The position numbers were made by a program, and so were the translations under genes. The notes beneath the pieces are model-generated. The model was not told the DNA's origin, did not search any database, and was given only the letters and a program-made list of their open reading frames with translations. Below are positions 9,324-20,431 of a stretch of DNA of 53,257 bases, piece by piece (position 1 is the first letter of the stretch; each line of letters begins with the position of its first letter). The DNA lies in contig NZ_JABBNC010000052.1 of assembly GCF_012933445.1 (NCBI RefSeq), forward strand, positions 1-53,257, written 5' to 3'. Origin of the DNA: Actinoplanes sp. TBRC 11911 (GTDB lineage Bacteria > Actinomycetota > Actinomycetes > Mycobacteriales > Micromonosporaceae).

Positions 9324-9566
9324 GTGGCTCGCGTCGTGGTCGACGTCATGCTCAAGCCGGAGATCCTCGATCCGCAGGGCCAGGCGGTCGCAAACGCGCT
9401 GCCCAGGCTCGGCGTCACCGATGTCTCCTCGGTCCGGATCGGCCGGCGGATCGAGATCGAGTTCGAAGGCGAACCCGATCTGGACCGTGCGCGCGAGATC
9501 GCCGACAAACTGCTCGCCAATCCGGTGATCGAGGACTTCGACATCCACGTGGTAGAGGTCGCCTGA
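9324..9566 (+). CDS. purS: phosphoribosylformylglycinamidine synthase subunit PurS
   Basis: Small 80-residue subunit of the three-component FGAM synthase (PurS-PurQ-PurL); it helps channel ammonia between PurQ and PurL. VARVVVDVMLKPEILDPQGQ and the C-terminal VIEDFDIHVVEV are characteristic. AGGAG at 9314-9318 has five-base spacing to the GTG at 9324 and overlaps the earlier in-frame GTG at 9318, which fixes the start. purQ follows after two bases. Confidence 0.96.
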   Translation: MARVVVDVMLKPEILDPQGQAVANALPRLGVTDVSSVRIGRRIEIEFEGEPDLDRAREIADKLLANPVIEDFDIHVVEVA

Positions 9567-9568
9567 TC

Positions 9569-10269
9569 ATGCGGATCGGTGTGGTCACCTTCCCGGGCTC
9601 GCTGGACGACGGGGACGCGGCTCGTGCCGTGCGCATCGCCGGCGCGGACGCGGTTCGTCTCTGGCACGGCGACTCTGACCTGCAGGGCGTCGACGCGGTG
9701 GTGCTTCCGGGCGGCTTCTCGTACGGGGATTATCTGCGCACAGGCGCGATCGCCCGCTTCGCGCCCGCGATGGAGTCGATCGCCGACGCCGCCCGCGGCG
9801 GCATGCCGGTGCTCGGCATCTGCAACGGCTTCCAGATTCTCTGCGAGGCCCACCTGCTGCCCGGCGCCCTGACCCGCAACCAGCACCTGCATTTCCGTAA
9901 CCGCGATCAGTACCTGCGCGTCGAGACCGCGAACACCTCCTGGACCAGCCGATTCCTGGTCGGCCAGGAGGTTTTGATCCCGGTCAAGAACGGCGAGGGC
10001 TGCTTCGTCGCGGACCAGCGGACGCTGGACGAGCTCGAGGCCGAGGGACGGGTCGTCGCCCGGTACATCCGGGGCAACCCGAACGGCTCGCAGCGCGACA
10101 TCGCGGCGATCACCAATGAGGCCGGCAACGTCGTCGGCATCATGCCGCACCCGGAACACGCGGTGGAGGCGCTGACCGGTCCGTCGCTCGACGGCCTCGG
10201 CTTCTTCACCTCAGTCCTGCGGGCCCTGGCCGGGGCGTCCGCGGGCGGCCAGCAAGCAGGGGGACAGTC

Positions 10270-10273
<4 letters not shown>
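9569..10273 (+). CDS. purQ: FGAM synthase glutaminase subunit PurQ
   Basis: Class I glutamine amidotransferase that supplies ammonia to PurL. The 234 residues contain VLPGGFSYGDYLR, the nucleophile elbow VLGICNGFQ (Cys about residue 87) and the PHPEHAVE His/Glu motif near the C-terminus. The last four bases (ATGA) overlap the purL start, and purS lies two bases upstream, so the three subunits form one translationally coupled unit. Confidence 0.97.
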
Positions 10274-12900
<2,627 letters not shown>

Positions 12901-12903
12901 TCT

Positions 12904-12946
12904 CCCCGGCCGGCGTTCCCCTCGCGGGACGTCGGCCGGGTTTTTT
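12904..12946 (+). terminator. purSQL rho-independent terminator
   Basis: CCCGGCCGGCGT pairs with ACGTCGGCCGGG across a short loop, followed directly by TTTTTT. Sits four bases after the purL stop. Confidence 0.85.
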
Positions 12947-12954
12947 GTGCGTTA

Positions 12955-13003
12955 TGTGCAAAAAGTGATCGGCCCCGCGCCCGTTTCCGGGGCGGGGCCG
13001 ATC
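12955..13003 (-). terminator. terminator of the Gly/Tyr-rich membrane protein gene
   Basis: On the minus strand a GC-rich stem (GATCGGCCCCGC / GCGGGGCCGATC) is followed by ACTTTTTGC. It faces the purL terminator, so the two convergent units are insulated by separate hairpins. Confidence 0.8.
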
Positions 13004-13019
13004 TCGGCTTGCTCTTAGG

Positions 13020-15050
13020 TCAGTTGTCCCACTCGGAGGAGCGGCGCTGGCCCGGCCGGGACGACTGTCCACGGTAGCCACCGCGCTGGTCGTAACCGGT
13101 CTGCTCGTCGTACTGGTCGTCGCGGCCACCGTACTGGCCTTGGGCTTGGCCCTGACCGCCGCCGTACTGGCCGCCGCGCTGGTCGTAGCCGCCCTGGTCG
13201 CCGCCGTACTGCTGCTGCTCGCTGCCGTACTGGCCGCCGCCGTACTGACCACCGGCCGCGCCGCCGCCGTACTGGCCGCCGTCGCCGCCGTATTGGTTGT
13301 CTCCGCCGCCATACTGGCCGCCGCCGTATTGGCCGCCCGCAGGTGCCGCGCCGCCGTACGTGCCGGTGGGCTGGCCACCGCCGTACGCCGTCGTCTGGTC
13401 GTAGCCACCCTGGTCGCCGTAGCCGCCTGCGGCACCGCCGCCGTATTGGCCACCGCCGACGCCCGCCGCGCCGCCGCCGTACTGACCGCCGCCACCGGCC
13501 GCGCCGCCGCCGTATTGGCCGCCGCTCGCGGGTGCCGCGCCGCCGTAGGTGCCGCCGCCACCGTTGGCGGCGTTTCCGTAGCCGCCGCGGTCGTAGTCGC
13601 CGTAACCTTCGTCGGCCGGCCGGTACATACCGGTGGGCTCGTTGTACATCTGCGGCGGCTGCTGCTGGCCGCCGCCGTACTGCCCGGTGGCACCGGCGGC
13701 GTACTGCCCGCCGTCGTCGGCGCCGTACTGGCCGTACCCGTTGTCCGGGGCCCCGCCGTACTGCGTCGCCTGGTCGTAGCCGCCGCCCTGGTCGTCCCAC
13801 CCGGCCGACGAGGCACCGAGGTAGCCGCCCTGCGGCGGGGTCGGAGCGCCGTACGGATCGGGGAACTCGTCCTCCGGCGGAACCGGCCGGTGCATCATGG
13901 TCGGGGCGTCCGCCATCGGCGCACCCGCGCGCGGCGCCACCATGGTCTGCGCGGCCGCACCGGCACCGACCGGCGCACCCACCCGGGTCGCGTCGTTGAA
14001 CCGGCCCTGGCTCGGCGGCACCGCGCCGCCGCCCGGGCTCATGTTGGTCGGGTCGTCATCGTCGCCGCCGCCGTTGTTTCCGCTGTTCTTGCGGCGCAGG
14101 AAGACCAGCACCATCGCGCCGACACCGGCACCCACCAGCAGAACGCCGATGATGATGTAGAGCCACGACGCGCCGCCACCGCTGTCGTCGGACGCCGAGG
14201 TGTTCTCCGCGTCGACCTGGGCCGGCGTGGTCGCGTCATCGGTCGGCGCGTCCGCGGTCGCGTCCTCGGTCGGGTCGGTGGTGGCCGAGGCGGACACCGA
14301 CGGGGTCGCCGACGACGGCGTGGCCGCCACCAGCTTCTTCAACGTCAGCGAGACGTTCAGCGTGCTGCCGGCCTGGCCGGTGCGCTGCACGGTCGCGACG
14401 TTGAAGCCGTCCTTGCTCGCGCCCACCGAGATGTTTCCCGGCGCGATCGGCCGGGAGTCGGTGCTGCGGAAGGCGAACCGGCCCGAGTTGTTGGTCTTGG
14501 TGCTCTGCTGGCCGCCGTTGCTGTCCTGGATACCGACGTCGGCGTTGGGGATCGGGTTGCCGTTCTGATCCGACACCGTGCCGGTGACACCCGCCACAGT
14601 CTGCGGCTTGTCCGCGCCCTTGACCGTGAGCGTCGCGCTTTGCCGCTGGCTGCCCTGGCCCTGGATATTGACGTTGACCGAGACCGTGAACGATCGGGTC
14701 TGGCCGTCGCCCACGTTCGGCGCCTTCAACTGCGCCGAGAACGACTGACCGTCCGGGCCGAGCTGGAGAGAGCCGGGGCTGCAGCCGTTGCCGTTGCAGC
14801 CCAGGCCGCCGGTGTCGACCTGGATCTGAGCCTGGAACGGACCCTCGCCGTTGCCCTGCCCGTTGCCCTGCTGATCCGGCTTCACCGTGTAGGACAGGGT
14901 CACGGTGCCGCCGGAGACGACTTGACCTGGAAGGTTGATCCCCACGGTAGGGTCTGCGAGCGCCATGGCTGGCGCGACGGCAACGCCGCCGACGACCATC
15001 GCCAGTAGCACACCGGCCTGGGTTGCCCGGGCTCGAAGGTGCGCTTTCAC
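13020..15050 (-). CDS. secreted/anchored protein with huge GYQ-rich tail
   Basis: 676 residues in four parts: a signal peptide (KAHLRARATQAGVLLAMVVG, then AMALA); an extracytoplasmic region with a CARDB/Ig-like strand-rich segment and a carboxypeptidase-regulatory-like domain (VTGTVSDQNGNPIPNADVGI); a Thr/Ser/Asp linker; one transmembrane helix (SWLYIIIGVLLVGAGVGAMV) followed by RRK; and then about 310 residues made mostly of Gln-Tyr-Gly-Gly repeats. By the positive-inside rule the repetitive tail is cytoplasmic. The GTG at 15050 follows GGAAGGCGGTG and starts the signal peptide directly. It lies between purL and purF on the opposite strand. Function unknown; the tail resembles prion-like low-complexity sequences. 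Confidence 0.75.
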   Translation of the reverse strand: MKAHLRARATQAGVLLAMVVGGVAVAPAMALADPTVGINLPGQVVSGGTVTLSYTVKPDQQGNGQGNGEGPFQAQIQVDTGGLGCNGNGCSPGSLQLGPDGQSFSAQLKAPNVGDGQTRSFTVSVNVNIQGQGSQRQSATLTVKGADKPQTVAGVTGTVSDQNGNPIPNADVGIQDSNGGQQSTKTNNSGRFAFRSTDSRPIAPGNISVGASKDGFNVATVQRTGQAGSTLNVSLTLKKLVAATPSSATPSVSASATTDPTEDATADAPTDDATTPAQVDAENTSASDDSGGGASWLYIIIGVLLVGAGVGAMVLVFLRRKNSGNNGGGDDDDPTNMSPGGGAVPPSQGRFNDATRVGAPVGAGAAAQTMVAPRAGAPMADAPTMMHRPVPPEDEFPDPYGAPTPPQGGYLGASSAGWDDQGGGYDQATQYGGAPDNGYGQYGADDGGQYAAGATGQYGGGQQQPPQMYNEPTGMYRPADEGYGDYDRGGYGNAANGGGGTYGGAAPASGGQYGGGAAGGGGQYGGGAAGVGGGQYGGGAAGGYGDQGGYDQTTAYGGGQPTGTYGGAAPAGGQYGGGQYGGGDNQYGGDGGQYGGGAAGGQYGGGQYGSEQQQYGGDQGGYDQRGGQYGGGQGQAQGQYGGRDDQYDEQTGYDQRGGYRGQSSRPGQRRSSEWDN

Positions 15051-15189
15051 ATCCACCGCCTTCCGGTCGTCCGGACTCCGTTGAGGAGTCCGATTACGTC
15101 CCGCGACTAAAACACCGTCGGCCACTATGCCTTGTCTCGCGTTCATCGCGCGACCCAGGGCCGCATACCAATCTCGGCGGACCGGGCCG

Positions 15190-15195
15190 TATCGT
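15190..15195 (+). promoter_or_regulatory. putative -10 box (leaderless SCP-like gene)
   Basis: TATCGT ends six bases before the GTG at 15202, with no ribosome-binding site between them. Confidence 0.4.
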
Positions 15196-15201
15196 CCCGA
15201 C

Positions 15202-15576
15202 GTGTCCCCTGCGCACAATAAATCCGCGGCCGTTGCCCGAGCGCTGGACGCGCTGGATCAAGGCGCGGAACCCGAGCGTGCGGCGTTGCGTGACGCCACC
15301 CGCGAACTCCTGGGCGAGTTGTCCCGAAGAGCGCCTGGCCGTTCGGTCGAGGTCAGAATTCCGCCTTTCGGTGCGATTCAGTGTGTCGCAGGTCCCAGGC
15401 ATACTCGCGGCACACCGCCCAATGTGGTCGAGACGGATCCGGTCACGTGGTTGCTCGTCGCTACGGATCGTGTGCACTGGGTGGATGCGGTCGGTGATGG
15501 TCGGATTCGTGCCAGTGGGATCCGCACTGATCTTTCCGAATACCTCCCGCTGTATCCGTTCCCGGGCGCTGAGTGA
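15202..15576 (+). CDS. sterol-carrier-like protein (SCP_3 type)
   Basis: A 124-residue protein of the actinobacterial family annotated as sterol carrier family protein, regularly located just upstream of purF. Features: a helical N-terminus (NKSAAVARALDALDQG), RSVEVRIPPFGAIQCV, and the conserved TPPNVVETDPVTWLLVATDR stretch. The role in purine metabolism, if any, is unknown. The GTG at 15202 is preferred over upstream starts because those add a basic leader with no family similarity and because a -10-like box sits just in front. Confidence 0.75.
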   Translation: MSPAHNKSAAVARALDALDQGAEPERAALRDATRELLGELSRRAPGRSVEVRIPPFGAIQCVAGPRHTRGTPPNVVETDPVTWLLVATDRVHWVDAVGDGRIRASGIRTDLSEYLPLYPFPGAE

Positions 15577-15663
15577 CGCCCAGCCGTCGCCCGCGCGCTC
15601 GCGTACACTGGTCCGTCGGAGCAGGCCAGCAAGTTTGAGCAGACAGCATGAGGGAGCAAGCAG

Positions 15664-17262
15664 GTGCCCCGAGGCGACGGCCGACTGACCGACGATCTCG
15701 ACCCACAGGAGCGTGGCCCCCAGGATGCCTGCGGCGTCTTTGGTGTCTGGGCTCCCGAGGAAGAGGTCGCGAAACTTACGTATTTCGGGCTGTTCGCCCT
15801 TCAGCATCGCGGCCAGGAAGCTGCCGGGATCGCTGTGAGTGACGGCTCCGGGGTCGTGGTCTACAAAGATCTTGGCCTGGTGTCCCAGGTCTTCGACGAG
15901 CCGACCCTGGCGAGCCTGCGCGGCCACCTGGCGATCGGTCACACCCGTTATTCGACGACCGGCGGTCCCGGCTGGGAAAACGCGCAGCCGACGATCCGCG
16001 CCACCACGGCCGGTACGACGATCGCGCTGGGCCACAACGGCAACCTGGTGAACACGGCCGAGCTGGCCAAGGAGGTCGCGGACCGCGGTCTCGAGGTGGA
16101 CGGCGCCACGACCGACACCGCGCTCATGACGACGCTGCTGGCCAGCCGCCCCGATCTGTCGGTCGAGGCCGCGGCGCTCGAGGTCCTGCCGACCCTGCGG
16201 GGCGCCTTCAGCCTGGTGTTCATGGACGAGAATACGCTGTACGCGGCGCGCGACGCCCAAGGCGTACGCCCGTTGGTGCTCGGCCGCATGGAGCGTGGCT
16301 GGGTGGTCGCGAGCGAGACCGCCGCCCTCGACATCGTCGGTGCCAGTTTCGTCCGTGAGGTCGAGCCGGGCGAGATGCTCGCCGTCGACGAGCACGGCCT
16401 GCGGTCCAGCCGGTTCGCCGCGCCCGAGCCGAAGGGCTGCCTTTTCGAGTACGTCTACCTGGCTCGCCCGGACACCACGATCGCCGGCCGGAACATGTAT
16501 TCGGCCCGCGTCGAGATCGGCCGCCGCCTGGCCAAGGAGCACCCGGTCGAGGCCGACCTGGTGATCCCGGTGCCGGAGTCGGGCACCCCGGCCGCGATCG
16601 GGTACGCGGAGGCCTCCGGGATCCCGTACAGCGCCGGCCTGACCAAGAACGCGTACGTGGGCCGCACCTTCATCCAGCCCTCGCAGACGATTCGCCAGCT
16701 CGGCATCCGGCTCAAGCTGAACCCGCTGCGCGAGGTGGTCCGCGGCAAGCGTCTGGTGGTCGTCGACGACTCGATCGTCCGCGGCAACACCCAGCGGGCC
16801 CTGGTGCGCATGCTGCGTGAGGCCGGCGCCCTCGAGGTGCACGTGCGGATCTCGTCGCCGCCGGTCAAGTGGCCCTGCTTCTACGGCATCGATTTCGCGA
16901 CCCGTGCCGAATTGGTCGCGAACGGCTTGGAAATCGACGGCATCCGCCGCTCGATCGGGGCGGACTCCCTGGGCTATGTTTCCCTGGACGGTCTCGTGCA
17001 GGCGACCGAGCAGCCCAAGTCACGGCTGTGCATGGCGTGCTTCACCGGGGAGTACCCGATCGAGCTCCCGGCCGGAAACCTGATTGGAAAGCACCTGCTG
17101 GAGGGTGTCGGCAAGCGGGCGGCAATGCCCGAGCCGACGTCCGACGTGGCCGTCTCCGAGCTGGAGAGCGAGTACGACGCGCGCGAGTACGGCGACGGTA
17201 ACCAGGGCGCCGGACCGCTGGTCGCGAGTCCGGGCGGGGCGAACGCCCTGCACCACCCGTGA
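15664..17262 (+). CDS. purF: amidophosphoribosyltransferase
   Basis: First committed enzyme of purine synthesis: PRPP plus glutamine to phosphoribosylamine. Like the Bacillus-type enzyme it has a propeptide (22 residues here) before the catalytic Cys23 (DACGVFGVW), which becomes the N-terminal nucleophile after processing. LVVVDDSIVRGNTQRAL is the PRPP loop. Cysteines of the [4Fe-4S]-type enzyme are present, including CMACFTGEYP. 532 residues, with a 40-residue variable tail. GTG start with GGGAGC upstream. The stop overlaps the next frame's GTG. Confidence 0.97.
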   Translation: MPRGDGRLTDDLDPQERGPQDACGVFGVWAPEEEVAKLTYFGLFALQHRGQEAAGIAVSDGSGVVVYKDLGLVSQVFDEPTLASLRGHLAIGHTRYSTTGGPGWENAQPTIRATTAGTTIALGHNGNLVNTAELAKEVADRGLEVDGATTDTALMTTLLASRPDLSVEAAALEVLPTLRGAFSLVFMDENTLYAARDAQGVRPLVLGRMERGWVVASETAALDIVGASFVREVEPGEMLAVDEHGLRSSRFAAPEPKGCLFEYVYLARPDTTIAGRNMYSARVEIGRRLAKEHPVEADLVIPVPESGTPAAIGYAEASGIPYSAGLTKNAYVGRTFIQPSQTIRQLGIRLKLNPLREVVRGKRLVVVDDSIVRGNTQRALVRMLREAGALEVHVRISSPPVKWPCFYGIDFATRAELVANGLEIDGIRRSIGADSLGYVSLDGLVQATEQPKSRLCMACFTGEYPIELPAGNLIGKHLLEGVGKRAAMPEPTSDVAVSELESEYDAREYGDGNQGAGPLVASPGGANALHHP

Positions 17263-17294
17263 CTGAAGACAAAAGCACCGCTAAAGGGGAGAAC

Positions 17295-18443
17295 GTGACG
17301 CACGTGTCCGAGCGCAACGCCGGTTCGAACGGGGCCGGCGACGCCGACCGCCAGCCGTGGACGGCGGGCGCGGGCCGCGGCGCCCGCAAGCGCGCGGTGA
17401 CGTACGCGGAGGCGGGGGTCTCGATCGAGGCCGGCGACCGGGCGGTCGAGCTGCTCCGGTCGAAGGTGAAGAAGACGACCCGGCCCGAGGTGCTCGGCGA
17501 CCTGGGCGGCTTCTCCGGCCTCTTCCGGCTGAACACGCAGAAGTACAAGAGCCCGATCCTGGCCTCGTCGACCGACGGTGTCGGCACTAAGCTGGTGATC
17601 GCGCAGCAGCTCGACATCCACGACACGATCGGCATCGACCTGGTCGCGATGGTTGTCGACGACCTGGTGGCCTGCGGCGCGGAGCCGTTGTTCCTGCTCG
17701 ACTACATCGCCTGCGGTGAGGTCGTGCCGGACAAGGTGGCCGAGATCGGCGCGGGCATCGCGGACGGCTGCCGGTACGCGGGTTGCGCGCTGCTCGGCGG
17801 CGAGACCGCGGAGCACCCCGGCGTGCTGCGCCCCGACGAGTACGACGTGTCCGCCACCGGCGTCGGCGTGGTGGAGGAGAGCGAGATCCTCGGCCGGGAG
17901 CGGGTCGAGGTGGGCGACGCGGTGATCGCGATGCGGTCGTCCGGCTTGCACTCGAACGGGTATTCACTGGTCCGCCACGTGCTGCTCGGCGCCGGCCGGA
18001 TGCGGCTCGAGTCGGTGGTCGACGACTTCGGCTCGCAGCGCACCCTCGGCGAGGAGCTGCTCACTCCGACCAAGATCTACGCGAAGGACTGCCTCGGCCT
18101 GATCGAGGAGGCCGACGTGCGCGCCTTCTCGCACATCACCGGCGGTGGCATCCCGGGCAACCTGGTCCGCGTCCTGCCGGAGAACGCCGACGCGGTGGTC
18201 GACCGTTCGACGTGGCGTCCGCAGCCCATCTTCGACCTCATCCAGGCCAAGGGCCGGATCGAGGACCACGAGATGGAGGCGACATTCAACATGGGCGTCG
18301 GCATGTTCGCGATCGTCTCCTCGGACGACGCCGACCGCGCGATGGCGTACCTGACCGGCCGCGGCGTCGAGGCGTGGCAGGTCGGCGAGGTCATCGAGGG
18401 CACCGGCGAGGTGCAGATGATGGGTCAGTACACCCGGGGCTGA
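17295..18443 (+). CDS. purM: AIR synthetase (FGAM cyclo-ligase)
   Basis: Closes the imidazole ring: FGAM plus ATP to AIR. The core shows DGVGTKL, DLVAMVVDDLVACGAEPLFLLDY, GETAEHPGVL and HITGGGIPGNLVR. Two starts compete: a GTG at 17259 overlapping the purF stop, and a GTG at 17295 preceded by AAAGGGGAGAAC. I use the second because of its ribosome site, giving 382 residues; even so, about 30 N-terminal residues are extra relative to the core enzyme. Cotranscribed with purF. Confidence 0.95.
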   Translation: MTHVSERNAGSNGAGDADRQPWTAGAGRGARKRAVTYAEAGVSIEAGDRAVELLRSKVKKTTRPEVLGDLGGFSGLFRLNTQKYKSPILASSTDGVGTKLVIAQQLDIHDTIGIDLVAMVVDDLVACGAEPLFLLDYIACGEVVPDKVAEIGAGIADGCRYAGCALLGGETAEHPGVLRPDEYDVSATGVGVVEESEILGRERVEVGDAVIAMRSSGLHSNGYSLVRHVLLGAGRMRLESVVDDFGSQRTLGEELLTPTKIYAKDCLGLIEEADVRAFSHITGGGIPGNLVRVLPENADAVVDRSTWRPQPIFDLIQAKGRIEDHEMEATFNMGVGMFAIVSSDDADRAMAYLTGRGVEAWQVGEVIEGTGEVQMMGQYTRG

Positions 18444-18505
18444 TCACCGAGGATCACCCGAAGGTGAAAAAACGCCGACTCTGGCTCGCAATAGGGCAAA
18501 CGTGA

Positions 18506-18546
18506 AATGATCCGCGTGTGTCGATGTCCGACACATGCGGATCATT
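18506..18546. terminator. 18-bp stem-loop between purM and the radical SAM gene
   Basis: AATGATCCGCGTGTGTCG and CGACACATGCGGATCATT form an 18-bp stem with one mismatch (G-U in RNA) and a five-base loop. No U-tract follows. It may terminate purFM transcription, or act as a protein-binding site upstream of the RiPP locus. Confidence 0.55.
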
Positions 18547-18597
18547 CGTGCGGTTGGACCGGCGGGCCTAGCCTGAGCGCACGGACGGGGGTGCGAC

Positions 18598-19722
18598 ATG
18601 GCTGATCGATGGAACGGGATGCGTGGCATCTCGGCCGTTCCCACCTACGTGGTCATGCAACCCACCACCCTCTGCAACCTCGATTGTTCCTACTGCTATC
18701 TGCCGTTTCGCCGGGACGATCACCGGATGCCGGTCGAGGTGGCCGGCGCGGTCGCCGAGGCGGTCGAGCCCTGGTCGCGCGACGGCCGGTTCTCGGTCGT
18801 CTGGCACGGTGGCGAGCCGCTGGCCGCCGGCCGCGACGGACTGGGTGCGCTGATCGCGCCGTTCGGTCCGGGCGTGGAACACCACGTGCAGACGAACGCG
18901 ACCCTGATCGACGACGCGTGGTGCGAGTTCTTCACCGAGCACGCGATCCGGGTCAGCGTCAGCGTCGACGGCCCCGAGGCGCGCAACGGTGAACGGATCA
19001 CCCGCGGGGGCAAACCGGCATACGACCGGATCATGCGGGGCGTCGAAGCGCTCCACCGGCACGACATACCGTTCTCCGCGCTCTGCGTCGTCGGCGACCC
19101 GCGACCGGGTCTCGCCGCCGAGCTCTACGACTATTTCCTCGGCCTCGGCTGCGAGGTGCTGGGGATCAACGTCGAGGAGCTCGAGGGCGTCAACACCCGG
19201 GCGAACGCTCATGCGGCGGCCGACGTGACCGCCTTCTGGGCCGAGCTGGTCGCGGCCTGGCGCCGCGACCCCCGCATTCATCTGCGTGAGATCGAGTGGT
19301 CCTTGCGGTACGCCTCGGCGGTGCTCGACGGCACCGCCGATGATCTGTTGCCGCGCCGTCTCGACCCGATCCCCACGATCGCGTATGACGGCTCGGTCGT
19401 GCTGCTCTCGCCCGAGCTCGCGGGTTTCCACGACCCCCGGTACGGCGACTTCACCAGCGGTAACGTGCTGACGACCGGGTTGGCCGACATCCTGGCCGGG
19501 GCCGCGTCGACGCCGTGGATCGCCGAGTTTGTCAGCGGTGTTGAGGCATGCCGCGCGACTTGTCCATATTTCGGCTTTTGCGGCGGTGCCCACGCGGCCA
19601 ACCGCTTCTTCGAGCAGGGCCGGTTCGACATCACCGAGACCGACCACTGCCGGAACAGCAAGATTCGCCTACTGGAGGGAGTGCTGGACCATGCCCGAGA
19701 TCACGAGCCCACGGCCGTCTGA
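18598..19722 (+). CDS. amcB: radical SAM/SPASM cyclophane maturase, AmcB-like
   Basis: 374 residues. An N-terminal CNLDCSYC (Cys26, Cys30, Cys33; CX3CX2C) binds the SAM-cleaving [4Fe-4S] cluster; VVWHGGEPLAAG is the GGEP SAM-binding loop. A C-terminal SPASM-like region (CRATCPYFGFCGG with a later Cys) would hold auxiliary clusters. The 3' end overlaps a 71-residue precursor gene. The arrangement and precursor fit the actinobacterial multiple cyclophane (AMC) RiPP family, in which this enzyme joins an aromatic ring carbon to a beta-carbon two residues away. Start ATG at 18598 behind a G-run. The family name rests on recall of the precursor type; radical SAM identity is certain. Confidence 0.75.
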   Translation: MADRWNGMRGISAVPTYVVMQPTTLCNLDCSYCYLPFRRDDHRMPVEVAGAVAEAVEPWSRDGRFSVVWHGGEPLAAGRDGLGALIAPFGPGVEHHVQTNATLIDDAWCEFFTEHAIRVSVSVDGPEARNGERITRGGKPAYDRIMRGVEALHRHDIPFSALCVVGDPRPGLAAELYDYFLGLGCEVLGINVEELEGVNTRANAHAAADVTAFWAELVAAWRRDPRIHLREIEWSLRYASAVLDGTADDLLPRRLDPIPTIAYDGSVVLLSPELAGFHDPRYGDFTSGNVLTTGLADILAGAASTPWIAEFVSGVEACRATCPYFGFCGGAHAANRFFEQGRFDITETDHCRNSKIRLLEGVLDHARDHEPTAV

Positions 19723-19906
19723 CGACGATCCGGTGACGGCGCGGGTGCACGACACCCGGGCCGGGCTGTCCGCGCTCATCGCCGAGGCGGAGTCGGCGCG
19801 GCGGGACCGTGCCGAGGGCACGCCGGAAGACGGCTCGGCGGTCTGCGCCTGGAACCATTTCGAGAACATCCCGACGTTCTACAACTGGAACAACCGCCCC
19901 CGCTGA
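19691..19906 (+). CDS. amcA: cyclophane RiPP precursor, AmcA-like
   Basis: 71-residue precursor starting inside the maturase gene (32-base overlap). The leader (residues 1-48) is acidic and helical with TRAGLSALIAEAESARR. The C-terminal core AWNHFENIPTFYNWNNRPR holds four aromatic triads: W54-N-H, F57-E-N59, F63-Y-N65 and W66-N-N68. F-x-N and W-x-N are the motifs crosslinked into three-residue cyclophanes by this enzyme class. No protease or exporter gene lies next to it. The gene ends 18 bases before a terminator hairpin. Confidence 0.75.
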   Translation: MPEITSPRPSDDDPVTARVHDTRAGLSALIAEAESARRDRAEGTPEDGSAVCAWNHFENIPTFYNWNNRPR

Positions 19907-19923
19907 GGGGGAGAGCCGGTCCG

Positions 19924-19957
19924 AAGCCCACGCGAGCTAGGCGCCCGCGTGGGCTTT
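19924..19957 (+). terminator. terminator after the RiPP precursor
   Basis: GAAGCCCACGCG pairs with CGCGTGGGCTTTC around a ten-base loop, followed by TTTCGTGTT. It could also work for the convergent DUF3073 gene. Confidence 0.7.
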
Positions 19958-20033
19958 CGTGTTGGAACCGTCGGAATATGACCGCGACACACACGGGAGC
20001 ACGCGGTATGCCGCGTGCTCTGTGCAATACGGG

Positions 20034-20249
20034 TCAGCGCCGCCTTGTCGGCGACCAGGAGTCCTGGTCGTCCTCAGCGTCGTCCTCGTCGTCATCGACG
20101 AACTCGTCGTTGTCGTCGTCGAAGTGACGGTCGGACTTACCGGCACCCGCCAGTTCGCGCTGCAAGGCGGTGAGGTCGGTGTTCGGGGAGTGATACTTCA
20201 GCTCCCGGGCCACCTTCGTCTGCTTGGCCTTAGCACGGCCGCGCCCCAT
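20034..20249 (-). CDS. DUF3073 family protein
   Basis: 71 residues: a basic N-terminus (MGRGRAKAKQTKVARELKYHSP) and an extremely acidic C-terminal tail of Asp/Glu runs, the layout of the actinobacterial DUF3073 family that sits next to purM. The function is unknown; charge segregation suggests nucleic acid or ribosome association, which is inference. ATG at 20249 follows GAGGGGG. Convergent with the RiPP genes. Confidence 0.8.
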   Translation of the reverse strand: MGRGRAKAKQTKVARELKYHSPNTDLTALQRELAGAGKSDRHFDDDNDEFVDDDEDDAEDDQDSWSPTRRR

Positions 20250-20370
20250 GGCTCGACCCCCTCGCACAGAATTCGGGGCAGCCCAAAGGCGGGCCCCGAT
20301 GACGTCAGGCATCTCTCGTGGGTCTTACGGTACATGGACGATGCCGCCTTCGGCACCTCGGGTTGCGTGT

Positions 20371-20419
20371 GACACTGCCGCGCGTCGCGGAATTTGGCTC
20401 CGAGACGCGCGGCGGTGCC
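20371..20419 (-). terminator. strong hairpin downstream of valine dehydrogenase
   Basis: GGCACCGCCGCGCGTC and GACGCGCGGCAGTGTC can form a 16-bp stem with one or two non-canonical pairs and a 17-base loop, 13 bases beyond the dehydrogenase stop. No U-tract is visible, as is common in high-GC actinobacteria. Confidence 0.55.
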
Positions 20420-20431
20420 GAAAACGCGACT

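Noticed and set aside
13060..13800. CRISPR-like or satellite repeats
   Set aside because: The repetition is codon-level (Gln-Tyr-Gly-Gly coding) without regular spacers or constant repeat length.
13140..15008. 622-residue plus-strand open frame
   Set aside because: Ala/Val/Arg-rich shadow antisense to the repetitive Gly/Tyr/Gln gene; the opposite strand has a signal peptide, TM helix, ribosome site and terminator.
15094..16842. 582-residue minus-strand frame over purF
   Set aside because: Antisense to purF and the SCP-like gene; no recognisable domain.
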